From positions 1-64,000 of the forward strand of contig NZ_FNIR01000002.1 of the NCBI RefSeq assembly GCF_900103975.1: a DNA stretch of 64,000 bases, in the 5' to 3' direction. Below, one piece after another: positions 26,812 to 35,860 of this stretch. Source of the stretch: Klenkia soli. GTDB taxonomy: Bacteria > Actinomycetota > Actinomycetes > Mycobacteriales > Geodermatophilaceae. A model generated the notes under the pieces. That model was not told the origin of the DNA. It made no database searches and was given only the letters and a program-made list of their open reading frames with translations. The position numbers were made by a program, and so were the translations under genes. Position 1 is the first letter of the stretch; every line of letters begins with the position of its first letter.

Positions 26812-28008
26812 GTGCCCGACCTCGCGATCGACGACGTCTTCGCCCCGCTGACCCGGGTGGACGTCGACCCGGTGCCGTGGCTGGCCGACCGCCGCGAGGA
26901 GGGCCCGGTCACCCGGCTGGACCTGTTCGGCAACCCGGTGTGGCTGGTGACCCGGCACGCCGACGTCCGCGCCGTGCTCGCCGACACCGCCGCCTTCAGC
27001 AACGACTTCGCCCACCTGGCCGCCGCCGGCGGGGACGACGACGGCGACCTCGGGCTGGCCGACCCGGGCGGCCTCGGGTTCCGCGACCCGCCCGACCACA
27101 CCCGGCTGCGCCGCATGCTGGCGCCGGCCTTCACCGCCCGCCGCCTGGCCGCGCTGGCCCCCGCGGTCGAACGGGTGGTGCACGAGCGCCTGGACGCCCT
27201 CGCCGCCGCCGGCCCGGGCGCCGACCTGGTCGCCGAGTTCGCCACCCCGGTGCCGGCCATGGTGATCGGCGAGCTGCTCGGGGTCTCGCGGGCCGACCAG
27301 GAGTCCTTCGCCGACATCGCCACCGGCCGGTTCGACCTGCTGTCCTCGATCGTGGCGCCGCTGGACTCCGCGGCCGAGGGGCTGGCCCACCTGCGCGACC
27401 TGGTCGCCCGCGAGCGCGCGCACCCGGGGCCCGGGCTGCTCGGCGACCTCGTGCGCGACCACGGCGACCACGTGGACGACGTCGAGCTGGCCGGGCTGGT
27501 CGACGGCCTGCTGGTGGGTGGCCACGAGACGACGGCCAGCATGCTCGCCCTGGGCAGCCTCCTGCTGCTGCGCGACCCGGCCCGCGCCGCCCTGGTCCGC
27601 GACGAGCCGGGGGCGGTGGCCGGTGCGGTCGAGGAGCTGCTGCGGCACCTGACCGTCGTCCAGGTGGCGTTCCCGCGGTTCGCCCGGGCCGACGTCGAGC
27701 TCGGCGGGCAGCAGGTGGCGGCCGGCGACCTGGTGCTGTGCTCGCTGGCCGGTGCCGACCGCGACCCCCGGCTGGCCGCCGACCTGGACCGCCTCGACCT
27801 GCGCCGGGCGCCCACCCAGCACGTGGCCTTCGGGCACGGCATCCACCACTGCCTCGGTGCCCCGCTGGCCCGCCTCGAGCTGCAGATCGCCTTCCCGGCG
27901 CTGCTGCGCCGGTTCCCCGGCCTGGCCGTCGACGCCGCCCCCGAGATGCTGACGTTCCGTCAGCGGTCGATCGTGTTCGGTCTGGACGCGCTGCCGGTCC
28001 GCTGGTGA
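26812..28008 (+). CDS. Cytochrome P450
   Basis: A 398-residue bacterial class I P450. Seen: I-helix GGHETTAS with the acid-Thr pair (Glu239, Thr240-Thr241), K-helix ELLR (ExxR), and the heme loop FGHGIHHCLG with ligand Cys347. RDPPDHTRLRRMLAPAFT is the usual C-helix region. No ferredoxin or reductase gene is adjacent, so electrons must come from elsewhere. GTG at 26812 directly follows the acetyltransferase. It groups by eye with CYP107-like enzymes, but the substrate cannot be assigned. Confidence 0.94.
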   Translation: MPDLAIDDVFAPLTRVDVDPVPWLADRREEGPVTRLDLFGNPVWLVTRHADVRAVLADTAAFSNDFAHLAAAGGDDDGDLGLADPGGLGFRDPPDHTRLRRMLAPAFTARRLAALAPAVERVVHERLDALAAAGPGADLVAEFATPVPAMVIGELLGVSRADQESFADIATGRFDLLSSIVAPLDSAAEGLAHLRDLVARERAHPGPGLLGDLVRDHGDHVDDVELAGLVDGLLVGGHETTASMLALGSLLLLRDPARAALVRDEPGAVAGAVEELLRHLTVVQVAFPRFARADVELGGQQVAAGDLVLCSLAGADRDPRLAADLDRLDLRRAPTQHVAFGHGIHHCLGAPLARLELQIAFPALLRRFPGLAVDAAPEMLTFRQRSIVFGLDALPVRW

Positions 28009-28127
28009 TCCTCCCGCCAACGGGTGGTCTTGATCGCTGACCGGCGACCCGGCCGGGCCGCGGTGGGACGATGGGTCGATGTGCCGACGGGAGAGCGAGC
28101 GGGCGAGAGCGTGCAGGTGACCGGCTG

Positions 28128-29930
28128 ATGGGTCCCACCGACCCGCAGGACCCGATCGACAGCACGGCCCGCATCCCGCGCCGCGAGCTCGACGCCGGTC
28201 GCCCGCCTGCCCCGGGCACCCGGCGCAGCCGACGGGCCGAGGGGAAGACCGACCCGGAGCTGGCCGCCCGGGCGCGGGCCGCGGCCGGGCTGCCCCCGGT
28301 CACGCCGGAGCCCCCCGTGCGCACCCACCCCACCACCCACGAGGACGACGTCGAGACCGCCTGGGTGGCCCCGGTGGTCGACGTCGAGCCCGCGGACCGG
28401 CCCACCCCGTCCGGCCACCGTCGTCGTCCGTCCCGCAGCTTCGGCCGGGCAGCCGGGCTGACCGTCCTGGGCGCGGTGGTCCCGGGCGCCGGGCTGCTGG
28501 CCGCGGGCTGGCGGCGGACCGGGGCCGTCGTCCTCGCGGTGTTCGTGCTGCTGCTGGGCGGACTGGTCTGGCTGGTGACGGCGGGGCAGCGCACCGCCGT
28601 GCGGGCCGCGGTCGACCCGGGCCTGCTGCTCGGCGTGATGGTCGGCGTCGGCGTGCTCGCCCTGCTGTGGATCATCGTGGTCGTGCTGGGCTACCGGCTG
28701 CTCGTGCCCCGGCGGTTGTCCCGGGTGCAGCAGGTGGCCGGGGCGCTGCTGGTCCTGGTGCTGGTCGGCGGGGTCGCCGCACCGGCGGTGACCGCCGTCC
28801 GGCTGGCCGGCGCGCAGCGCGACCTGGTCGACACCGTCTTCGCCGACACCGACAGCGCGACGGTGGTCGAACCCGCCGACCCGGTGAACCCCTTCGGCGA
28901 CCAGGAGCGGGTCAACGTGCTGCTGCTGGGCGGGGACGGCGGCGACGGCCGCGAGGGCGTGCGCACCGACACCGTGATCGTGGCCAGCATCGAGACCGCG
29001 ACCGGCGCCACCACGCTGTTCAGCCTGCCGCGCAACCTGGAGAACCTGCCGTTCCCCGCGGGCACCGAGCTCGCCGACCTGTTCCCCGACGGGTTCGACA
29101 CGGGCGAGGAGAGCGAGAGCCTGCTCAACGCCGTCTACCGCAACGGCCCGGCGCTGTACCCCGACGCCCTGGGCGCCCCCAGCGACAACCCGGGTGCCGA
29201 CTGGCTCAAGCTCGGGGTGGGCGAGGCCCTGGGGTTGCCGATCGACTACTACGTGCTGGTCAACCTGGACGGCTTCAGCCAGCTGGTCGACGCCCTGGGC
29301 GGCATCACGGTCAACGTCAACTACTACGTGCCGGTCGGCGGCGAGCCGAACGTCTCGCTGCCCGACTCCTACATCGCGCCGGGCCCCGACCAGGAGATGG
29401 ACGGCGCGACCGCGCTGGCCTTCGCCCGGGGGCGCATCGGGCTGTCGGACTACCTGCGGATGGACCGCCAGCGCTGCGTGCTGGACTCCATCGTCGCGGC
29501 CGCCGACCCGGTCACCCTGCTCACCCGCTACCAGCAGCTGGCCGCGACCACCTCGGACATCGTGAGCACCGACATCCCGCAGTCGGTGCTGGACGACTTC
29601 GTGGACCTGGCCTTCCTGGTCAAGGACGCCGGCATCCGCAGCGTGGTCTTCGACAACACGGTGATCGAGCCCGCCTACCCGGACTACGACCAGATCCGGC
29701 TGCTGGTCCAGCAGGCCCTGGGCACCGCGCCCCCGACGACCACCGGCAGCGCACCGTCGTCGGCGGCCCCCACCACGGCCCCCACCACGACTCCCGCGCC
29801 CACCACCGACGCGGGCCCGACCACCGCAGCGCCCACGGGTGCCGTGGCGGACGTCGCCGACGCCTGCGCCTACGACCCCGCAGCTGCGCAGGCGGCCCTG
29901 GACGCCGGCGAGCCGCCGACCCGCGGCTGA
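28128..29930 (+). CDS. LytR-CpsA-Psr (LCP) cell-wall glycopolymer ligase
   Basis: A 600-residue membrane protein. A long cytoplasmic N-terminus (about 100 residues, charged and Pro-rich) leads to four hydrophobic helices between about residues 105 and 230. An extracellular LCP domain follows: RVNVLLLGGDGGDGREGVRTD, SLPRN with the phosphate-binding arginine, then GLPIDYYVLVNLDGF and FARGRIGLSDYLRMDRQR. The tail is a Thr/Ser/Pro-rich stretch (about residues 535-575). LCP enzymes attach glycopolymers such as arabinogalactan or teichoic acids to peptidoglycan. Four helices before the domain instead of one is the multi-TM actinobacterial variant. ATG at 28128 is favoured; an upstream in-frame start exists at 28071. 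Confidence 0.9.
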   Translation: MGPTDPQDPIDSTARIPRRELDAGRPPAPGTRRSRRAEGKTDPELAARARAAAGLPPVTPEPPVRTHPTTHEDDVETAWVAPVVDVEPADRPTPSGHRRRPSRSFGRAAGLTVLGAVVPGAGLLAAGWRRTGAVVLAVFVLLLGGLVWLVTAGQRTAVRAAVDPGLLLGVMVGVGVLALLWIIVVVLGYRLLVPRRLSRVQQVAGALLVLVLVGGVAAPAVTAVRLAGAQRDLVDTVFADTDSATVVEPADPVNPFGDQERVNVLLLGGDGGDGREGVRTDTVIVASIETATGATTLFSLPRNLENLPFPAGTELADLFPDGFDTGEESESLLNAVYRNGPALYPDALGAPSDNPGADWLKLGVGEALGLPIDYYVLVNLDGFSQLVDALGGITVNVNYYVPVGGEPNVSLPDSYIAPGPDQEMDGATALAFARGRIGLSDYLRMDRQRCVLDSIVAAADPVTLLTRYQQLAATTSDIVSTDIPQSVLDDFVDLAFLVKDAGIRSVVFDNTVIEPAYPDYDQIRLLVQQALGTAPPTTTGSAPSSAAPTTAPTTTPAPTTDAGPTTAAPTGAVADVADACAYDPAAAQAALDAGEPPTRG

Positions 29931-29932
29931 CG

Positions 29933-30409
29933 TCAGTCGGCGGCGACGGCGGCGAGCACGACCGGGTCCGCGCAGCCCGCGGCGAAGCCGGCGATCCGGC
30001 GGCGGATGTCCCGGCCCAGCACCAGCACCCCGAGGCGCTCGACGGCCGGGGCGGCCCACCGCGGGCGGCACCGGAAGACGTAGCGCCAGACCGCGCGGGT
30101 GCCGCCGTCCCCGGTCGGGGTGAATCGCCAGCTCCCGGCGAACACCTCGAAGAACCAGGGCCCCTCGGTCATCCGCATGCCCACGTGCGATCCCGGGGCC
30201 CAGCTCACGTACTCGCTGACCATGTGCAGGTGGTGCCGGGACGTGGTCGACGTCCGCACCCCCTTGCCGGGGGCCGTGGCGCCGTCCAGGAAGTGCTGCT
30301 CGGCGACGAAGGGGTCCCACCGGTAGCGGGTGGGACCGGTCGTCTGCGAGACGGCGAAGGCGACGTCGGGGCTGACCGGGACGACCGCCTCGGCGGTCAC
30401 CTGGGCCAC
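29933..30409 (-). CDS. SRPBCC (START-like) domain protein
   Basis: A 158-residue single-domain protein of the polyketide-cyclase / SRPBCC ligand-binding fold. It starts VTAEAVVPVSPDVAFAVSQ, continues with YRWDPFVAEQHFLDG, and contains the strands SYVSWAPGSHVGMRM-like VSWAPGSHVGMRM and SWRFTPTGDGGTRAVWRYVF before a final long helix. GTG at 30409 is two bases after the stop of the EIIB gene, so both are in one transcript. It binds a hydrophobic ligand or acts as a small cyclase by family; the ligand is unknown. Confidence 0.8.
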   Translation of the reverse strand: MAQVTAEAVVPVSPDVAFAVSQTTGPTRYRWDPFVAEQHFLDGATAPGKGVRTSTTSRHHLHMVSEYVSWAPGSHVGMRMTEGPWFFEVFAGSWRFTPTGDGGTRAVWRYVFRCRPRWAAPAVERLGVLVLGRDIRRRIAGFAAGCADPVVLAAVAAD

Positions 30410-30411
30410 GG

Positions 30412-30753
30412 TCAGGCGGAGATGGGCTCGCCGGCGCGGATGGCGCGGACCATCTCGGCGACGGCCGGGTCGCCGATCACCTGGTCGTAGGAGATGACCG
30501 GCCGGTCGCCGGCGGTCTCGCGGACCCGGTCGGCCAGCTTGCCGTGGGTGAGGACGACGTCGGCGTCGGCGGGGATGGCGTCGAGCGGGCTGTGCTCCAC
30601 CACGACCCCACCGAGGCTCTTGCGCAGCTGCACGCTCATCAGCACGCTGCTGGCCATCCCCGCATCGCAGGCGATGACGAGCTTGCGGACGGCGGTTCCC
30701 TCGATCGTGGGCATGGGGGTGCGGAACTCCTCGCTGGGTGGACGAACCTTCAT
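30412..30753 (-). CDS. PTS EIIB component, mannitol/lactose-type fold, orphan
   Basis: A 113-residue cytoplasmic EIIB domain. KLVIACDAGMASSVLMS carries the phospho-acceptor Cys followed by the A-G-M-x-S-S P-loop typical of mannitol-type EIIB. The rest (ADADVVLTHGKLADRV, PVISYDQVIGDP) keeps the EIIB order. ATG at 30753 is chosen since GGAGGGG lies just upstream; 13-40 residues before the domain would be short linker. No EIIA, EIIC, HPr or EI gene is in the window, so it cannot transport sugar alone. It may partner a distant permease or serve in regulation. Confidence 0.85.
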   Translation of the reverse strand: MKVRPPSEEFRTPMPTIEGTAVRKLVIACDAGMASSVLMSVQLRKSLGGVVVEHSPLDAIPADADVVLTHGKLADRVRETAGDRPVISYDQVIGDPAVAEMVRAIRAGEPISA

Positions 30754-30839
30754 TCTCCCCTCCAACGGCAGGTGTGACCGTGTTCTCAACGGTGATCACC
30801 ATCACCCCGCGTGCGTCGGAGGACTGGCAGAGTGCGGCC

Positions 30840-32393
30840 ATGACGACGACGTCGCTCCACGTGAAACCCGGCACCGAGTGGGCCGCCGTCCTCGGCCGCG
30901 CTGCGGAGCGCGCCCCGGACGCCTTCGGCACCGACCGGCTGCACAACCTGGTCGACGGCACCTGGCGCCCGATCGGCGACCCCGAGACGCTGGTGTCGCC
31001 GGTGGACGGGTCGCGGTTGACCGGGCTGCCCAAGGTGAGCGCCGGCGAGGCGCAGCACGCCGTGCTGGCCTCGGCCGCCGCGCACCGCGAGTGGGCCACG
31101 ACGCCGGTCGCCGAGCGCAAGGCCCGGGTGACGGCCGCCGTCGAGGCGCTGGCCGATGCCCGCGACGACCTGGCGCTGCTGCTGGCCTGGGAGATCGGCA
31201 AGCCGTGGAAGCTGGCCTGCGCCGACGTCGACCGGGCCCTGGACGGCGTCCGCTGGTACGTCGAGGAGATCGACGCGATGCTCGGCGAGCGGACGCCGCT
31301 GGACGGCCCGGTCTCGAACATCGCCAGCTGGAACTACCCGATGTCGGTGCTGGTGCACGCCGAGCTGGTGCAGCTGCTGGCCGGCAACGCGGTCATCGCG
31401 AAGACGCCCTCGCAGGGTGGGGCGACCTGCCTGACCCTGGCGCACGCGCTGATGGCCCGGGAGGGCCTGCCGGTCACGCTGCTCTCGGGCGGGGGAGCCG
31501 AGCTGTCCAGCGTGCTGGTGCGCTCGCCCGAGATCGGCGCGCTGGCCTTCGTCGGCGGGCGCTCGAACGGCGGCAAGGTCGCCGCCGGGCTGCTGGACAC
31601 CGGCAAGCGGCACATGCTCGAGCAGGAGGGCCTCAACGCGTGGGGCATCTGGGAGTTCTCCGACTGGGACGGCCTGGCCGCGCACCTGAAGAAGGGCTTC
31701 GAGTACGGCAAGCAGCGCTGCACCGCCTACCCGCGCTACGTCGTGCAGCGCGAGCTGGTGGACCAGTTCCTGGCCACCTACCTGCCCGTCGTGCAGTCGC
31801 TGCGGTTCGGCCACCCGCTGGCCGTGGAGCACGACGACGACGAGCTGCCGACCCTGGACTTCGGGCCGGTGATCAGCGCCGGCAAGGCCACCGAGCTGCG
31901 CGACCGGGTGTCCGACGCGATGCACCGCGGCGCGGTCCCGCTCTGGCGGGGGTCGCTGGCCGACGGCCGGTTCATCGCCGGGCAGGACACCTCGGCCTAC
32001 GTCGCCCCCGCCGCGCTGCTCTCGCCCGGCGGGGCCTCGGCGCTGATGCACTCCGAGCCCTTCGGGCCGGTGGACACCATCGTGGTGGTCGACAGCGAGG
32101 CCGAGCTGCTGGCCCAGATGAACGCGTCGAACGGGGCGCTGGTCGCCTCGCTGGCCTGCGACGACGAGGCCAAGGCGCACCGGCTGGCCCGCGAGGTGCA
32201 GGCGTTCAAGGTCGGCATCAACAAGCCCCGCTCGCGCGGTGACCGGGCCGAGCCCTTCGGCGGGCGCGGTGCCTCGTGGCTGGGCTGCTTCGTCGGCGGC
32301 GAGCTGCTCGTGCAGGCCGTCACCCAGGGCCCGGAGAACGAGCTGCTGTTCGGCAACTTCCCCGAGCACTCGCGCTACCCGGCCGCCATCTGA
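30840..32393 (+). CDS. Aldehyde dehydrogenase family protein, divergent subgroup
   Basis: A 517-residue NAD(P)-dependent aldehyde dehydrogenase. Catalytic Asn in SNIASWNYP, general base Glu in HMLEQEG, and nucleophile Cys in GKQRCTAYPR are all placeable, so it should be active. It is unusual in motif detail: the common ELGGK reads EQEGL, and the usual F-T-G-S-T reads FVGGRSNGG. The end keeps PRSRGDRAEPFGGRGASW. ATG at 30840 follows a GGAGG about 20 bases upstream. It is divergent from the EIIB gene and its stop is 3 bases from the convergent GH127 gene. The substrate is unknown. Confidence 0.87.
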   Translation: MTTTSLHVKPGTEWAAVLGRAAERAPDAFGTDRLHNLVDGTWRPIGDPETLVSPVDGSRLTGLPKVSAGEAQHAVLASAAAHREWATTPVAERKARVTAAVEALADARDDLALLLAWEIGKPWKLACADVDRALDGVRWYVEEIDAMLGERTPLDGPVSNIASWNYPMSVLVHAELVQLLAGNAVIAKTPSQGGATCLTLAHALMAREGLPVTLLSGGGAELSSVLVRSPEIGALAFVGGRSNGGKVAAGLLDTGKRHMLEQEGLNAWGIWEFSDWDGLAAHLKKGFEYGKQRCTAYPRYVVQRELVDQFLATYLPVVQSLRFGHPLAVEHDDDELPTLDFGPVISAGKATELRDRVSDAMHRGAVPLWRGSLADGRFIAGQDTSAYVAPAALLSPGGASALMHSEPFGPVDTIVVVDSEAELLAQMNASNGALVASLACDDEAKAHRLAREVQAFKVGINKPRSRGDRAEPFGGRGASWLGCFVGGELLVQAVTQGPENELLFGNFPEHSRYPAAI

Positions 32394-32396
32394 CGG

Positions 32397-34313
32397 CTAC
32401 GCGGTGGGGAGCCAGACGCGCATCGTGGAGCTGCCGGCCCGGCCCCAGCGGCGGTAGGGCACCAACGTCGCGGGCCGCTGCTCGGCGTCGGCGGCGGGGT
32501 GCGGCGCCTCGCCGTAGGGCAGGCCGTCGCCGTCCCGCGGGCCGGCGTCCGGGCGCACCTGCAGGGTGATCCCGACGCCGCCGTCGGCGGTCGCGGTGAG
32601 GCCGGCCGCCACGTCCACGGCGACCCGGTCGAGGTCCAGGCCCTGGTCGGCGGTGGCGTCCAGGCAGAGCACGTCGGGCCCGCGCTGGACGGTCACGCAC
32701 CCGCGCACCGCGTCGATGCGCGCGTCGGGGTGGGACCACCGCGGGGTGGTGTTCAGCACCAGCTCGATCGTCGTCCCGGCCGGGAGCGCGCCGTGCAGGA
32801 CGGCGGTGTCGTGCCCGACCGCCTGCTCAACGCCGTCGACCGTGACCCGGGCCCGCCCGCGGGACCAGCTCGGCACGCGCAGCGACAGCGTCCAGTCCCA
32901 GCCGGGCGCCTCGGTGACGGTGAGGACGACGGTGCCCTCGTCCGGGTAGCGGGTGCGCACCTGCAGCCCCACCCGGCCGGCGGGCAGGTCGGTGGCGATG
33001 TCGCACGAGGCGTACTGGTGCACCTGCAGGCCCTGGTCGTCGGCGGTGGCCAGGTAGCCGTCGAGGGAGGCCAGCAACCGGGCCACGTTGGGCAGGCAGC
33101 AGGAGACCTCGAACCAGGGCTGCCGCCCGCCGCCGCCGAAGGCCAGGGCCTCGCCGTCGGGGTCGGTGTCCGCGGTGGGGGTGCGCTGGTGCAGCGTGTT
33201 GGCGTAGAAGAACGACCGGCCGTCGTCCCCGGGCGAGGTGGCGACGACGTTGTAGAGCAGCCGCTCGACGACGTCGGCGTGCCGGGCGTCGCCGGTGGCC
33301 AGCAGCAGCCGCCAGGCCAGCATCACCCCGGCCACCCCGGCGCAGGTCTCGGCGTAGGCCCGGTCGGCGGGCAGCACCCAGTCGTCGGAGAACGCCTCGT
33401 CCTGGTGCCGCGAGCCCATGCCGCCGGTGACGTAGGTGCGCCGGGCCAGGGTGGTGTCCCACTGGGTGAGCACGGCCTGCAGCAGCTCGGCGTCGTCGGT
33501 CTCGACCGCGACGTCCACGGCGCCGGCGGCCAGGTACAGCGCCCGGACGGCGTGCCCGCGCAGCACCTGCGCCTCGCGGACCGGCTGGTCGTCGAGGAAG
33601 TAGGCGGCCCCGAACTCGTGCGGTGGCAGGGTGCCCCGGCCGCGGCGCTCCACGAACATCGCGGCCTGCTGCAGGTAGCGGGGCTCGCCGGTGGTGCGGT
33701 GCAGCTCGACCAGCGCCGTCTCGATCTCGGGGTGGCCGCAGACGGCGGCGACGCCGGCGGGGCCGAAGCGGTCGCACACCTGGTCGGCGACCCGGCGGGC
33801 GATCTGCAGCCACGCGTCGCCGGCCCCGGACCGGGCGTGCGCGACGGCGGCCTGCAGCAGGTGGCCGGCGCAGTACAGCTCGTGGCCGAAGGCGAGGTCG
33901 CTGTAGCGCTCGGGCTGGCCCGGTCGGCCGAAGGCGGTGTGCAGGTAGCCGTCCTCGGCCTGGGCCGAGCCCACCGTGGCGGCCAGCTTCTCCAGGTGCT
34001 CGAGCAGCTCCGGCGAGCCGGTGCGGGCGGCCTCCCAGGCCACCGCCTCGGCGTACTTGTAGATCTCGGAGTCGGTGAACTCCCGGCCGCGCCGGTCGGC
34101 GGGGGTGCCGGCGGCCGAGGCGTCGGTGAAGGCCTGCACCCAGCCCAGCCGCTCGGTCCAGCTGCGCAGGTGGTCCAGGGTCGCCGCACCGTTGACCGCC
34201 TGGAGCTCGTGCCACAGCCCACCGGTGAGGTGGACCTCGTCGAGGGTCAGCGGTCGCAGCCGGCCCCGTCCGGGCAGGGCCGGGGCGGCGGTCCGCGAGG
34301 TGGCAGCAGGCAC
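32397..34313 (-). CDS. GH127 beta-L-arabinofuranosidase (DUF1680)
   Basis: A 638-residue enzyme releasing beta-linked L-arabinofuranose. Seen: N-terminal (alpha/alpha)6 part with FTDSEIYKYAEAVAWEA, the Glu-x-Cys of YAETCAG (Glu322, Cys324) and the Cys pair in SCCLPN (Cys405, Cys406). These four residues correspond to the zinc site of Bifidobacterium HypBA1, in which one of the paired cysteines is the nucleophile. The C-terminus is beta-sandwich. There is no signal peptide, so it acts on imported oligosaccharides. The start is GTG at 34313. It is divergent from the sugar ABC importer, which probably feeds it. Confidence 0.9.
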   Translation of the reverse strand: MPAATSRTAAPALPGRGRLRPLTLDEVHLTGGLWHELQAVNGAATLDHLRSWTERLGWVQAFTDASAAGTPADRRGREFTDSEIYKYAEAVAWEAARTGSPELLEHLEKLAATVGSAQAEDGYLHTAFGRPGQPERYSDLAFGHELYCAGHLLQAAVAHARSGAGDAWLQIARRVADQVCDRFGPAGVAAVCGHPEIETALVELHRTTGEPRYLQQAAMFVERRGRGTLPPHEFGAAYFLDDQPVREAQVLRGHAVRALYLAAGAVDVAVETDDAELLQAVLTQWDTTLARRTYVTGGMGSRHQDEAFSDDWVLPADRAYAETCAGVAGVMLAWRLLLATGDARHADVVERLLYNVVATSPGDDGRSFFYANTLHQRTPTADTDPDGEALAFGGGGRQPWFEVSCCLPNVARLLASLDGYLATADDQGLQVHQYASCDIATDLPAGRVGLQVRTRYPDEGTVVLTVTEAPGWDWTLSLRVPSWSRGRARVTVDGVEQAVGHDTAVLHGALPAGTTIELVLNTTPRWSHPDARIDAVRGCVTVQRGPDVLCLDATADQGLDLDRVAVDVAAGLTATADGGVGITLQVRPDAGPRDGDGLPYGEAPHPAADAEQRPATLVPYRRWGRAGSSTMRVWLPTA

Positions 34314-34376
34314 GGTGGGATCCGTTCGGGAGCGGGGCGGGTGTCAGCAGCGGGAACGTAACAGCGCCGCGCCGTT

Positions 34377-34461
34377 ATCGAAAGAACCCAGTACCAGCCG
34401 AAGAAAGTTTCCGAAAACATGCCAGAAACCGTTGACGGGTGGGTGGCACCGCTCACACACT
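34377..34461 (+). promoter_or_regulatory. Promoter and candidate LacI operators before the sugar ABC genes
   Basis: The 204-base divergent gap contains an AT-rich island. A near-palindrome GTTTCCGAAAAC (34407-34418, 10 of 12 symmetric, CG-centred as in LacI operators) is followed by a possible -35 TTGACG (34432-34437) and, 18 bases on, CACACT (34456-34461) as a weak -10. The word ATCGAAAG lies at 34377-34384. The complements of ATCGAAAG and CGAAAAC recur in front of the LacI gene at 38824-39831. Transcription toward the binding-protein gene is inferred. Confidence 0.42.
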
Positions 34462-34517
34462 CTCGCTCGACCACCTGTCGCACCCGGCAGGGAGCCACAC
34501 CACAGAGAGGGACCTCC

Positions 34518-35771
34518 ATGTCCGCACGCGTCACCTCGAGGGGCACCGCCGCCGGCCTCCTGGCGCTCGCCCTCGTCACCAGCCTGTCGGCCTGCTCCAA
34601 CGGGAGCTCCGACGACTCGGCATCGGGCGGCGAGGGTTCGTCGTCGCTGACCCTGTGGGACCCGTACCCGCAGTTCGACGAGTCCGACGCCTGGCCCCAG
34701 CTGGTCCAGAAGTGCGGCGAGGAGAACGGGGTGACGATCGAGCGGACGGGCTACGACACCACCGACCTCACCAACCAGGTGCTGCGTGCGGCCCAGCAGG
34801 GCAACGCCCCCAGCGTGCTGGTGGTCGACAACCCCGTCGTCTCCACGCTGGCCGACGGCGGCGTGCTGGCCGACAACGACACCACCGGCCTGGACGCCTC
34901 GGGCGTCGAGGACAACATCCTGGCCGCCGGCGAGGTGGACGGGCAGACCTACGGGGTGCCGATCGGGGCCAACACCCTGGCGCTCTACTACAACAAGACG
35001 GTGCTCTCCGCGGCCGGTGTCGACCCCTCGACCATCACCGACTGGGACAGCCTCACCGATGCCCTGCAGAAGGTGGAGGACTCGGGGAAGAACGGCATCA
35101 CCTTCTCCGCGATCGGCACCGAGGAGGGCTCCTTCCAGTTCCTCCCGTGGTTCTGGGGCTCCGGCGCCGAGCTGACCGACCTCGCCAGCAGCGACGCGCA
35201 GTCGGCCCTGTCGCTGTGGAGCGGCTGGGTGCAGCAGGGCCTCGCCCCGCAGACGGTGATCAGCAACAACCAGCAGTCGGCGTGGGAGGAGTTCCTCACC
35301 GGCGACTACGGCTTCGTCGAGAACGGCACCTGGCAGCTCGGCCCGGTCAAGGAGAGCGGCCTGGACTGGGGCGTCATCCCGATCCCCGGTCGCGACGGCG
35401 GCACGGCCCCGGCGCCCACGGGTGGTGAGTTCGTGACCATCCCGACCCAGGCCGACACCGCCAGCTACGACAAGTCCGCGGCCGTCGTCCAGTGCCTCAC
35501 CTCGGCCGACAACGCCCTGGAGACCGACACCACGCTGTCCTACGTCTCGGCGCTGGCCGACGTGCAGGAGCAGCAGGTCTCGGCCGACGCCGACCTCCAG
35601 CCCTGGGTCGAGGCCGTCTCGGCCGCCCGCGGCCGCACGTCGGACGGCCTGGGCACCGACTACCCGGGCATCTCCGAGCAGCTCTGGAACGCCGTGCAGG
35701 CTGCGCTCAGCGGTTCGCAGTCCCCGCAGGCCGCCCTCGAGGCCGCCCAGCAGGCGGCGGGCAGCAACTGA
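34518..35771 (+). CDS. Sugar ABC importer solute-binding lipoprotein, family 1
   Basis: A 417-residue extracellular binding protein. The signal region ends in a lipobox with Cys at LVTSLSAC (about residue 32), followed by a Ser/Gly/Asp linker and the SBP_bac_1 start SLTLWDPYPQ. VPIGANTLALYYNKTVL and the paired-lobe layout are typical of ABC-type oligosaccharide importers (CUT1). GAGAGGG lies before the ATG at 34518. With the two permeases downstream it forms an importer, probably for arabinose- or xylose-containing oligosaccharides because of its neighbours. The ligand is not proven. Confidence 0.92.
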   Translation: MSARVTSRGTAAGLLALALVTSLSACSNGSSDDSASGGEGSSSLTLWDPYPQFDESDAWPQLVQKCGEENGVTIERTGYDTTDLTNQVLRAAQQGNAPSVLVVDNPVVSTLADGGVLADNDTTGLDASGVEDNILAAGEVDGQTYGVPIGANTLALYYNKTVLSAAGVDPSTITDWDSLTDALQKVEDSGKNGITFSAIGTEEGSFQFLPWFWGSGAELTDLASSDAQSALSLWSGWVQQGLAPQTVISNNQQSAWEEFLTGDYGFVENGTWQLGPVKESGLDWGVIPIPGRDGGTAPAPTGGEFVTIPTQADTASYDKSAAVVQCLTSADNALETDTTLSYVSALADVQEQQVSADADLQPWVEAVSAARGRTSDGLGTDYPGISEQLWNAVQAALSGSQSPQAALEAAQQAAGSN

Positions 35772-35776
35772 CCCGG

Positions 35777-35812
35777 GACCGGCCGGGGCTGCCCCCTGCG
35801 CCCCGGCCGGTC
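35777..35812 (+). terminator. Stem-loop between sugar-binding and permease genes
   Basis: A perfect 12-bp stem, GACCGGCCGGGG at 35777-35788 pairing with CCCCGGCCGGTC at 35801-35812, with a 12-base loop. It lies six bases after the binding-protein stop and 48 before the permease start. It probably lets most transcripts end or be protected here, giving more binding protein than permease. No T-run. Confidence 0.65.
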
Positions 35813-35860
35813 TCGCACCACCCGGCACCACTGCACAGAGCACGACAGGAGGAGCGGTAG

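Noticed and set aside
25123-28020. A 965-codon minus-strand frame across desaturase, acetyltransferase and P450
   Set aside because: No recognisable motif and low-complexity composition; the desaturase and P450 frames carry complete active sites.
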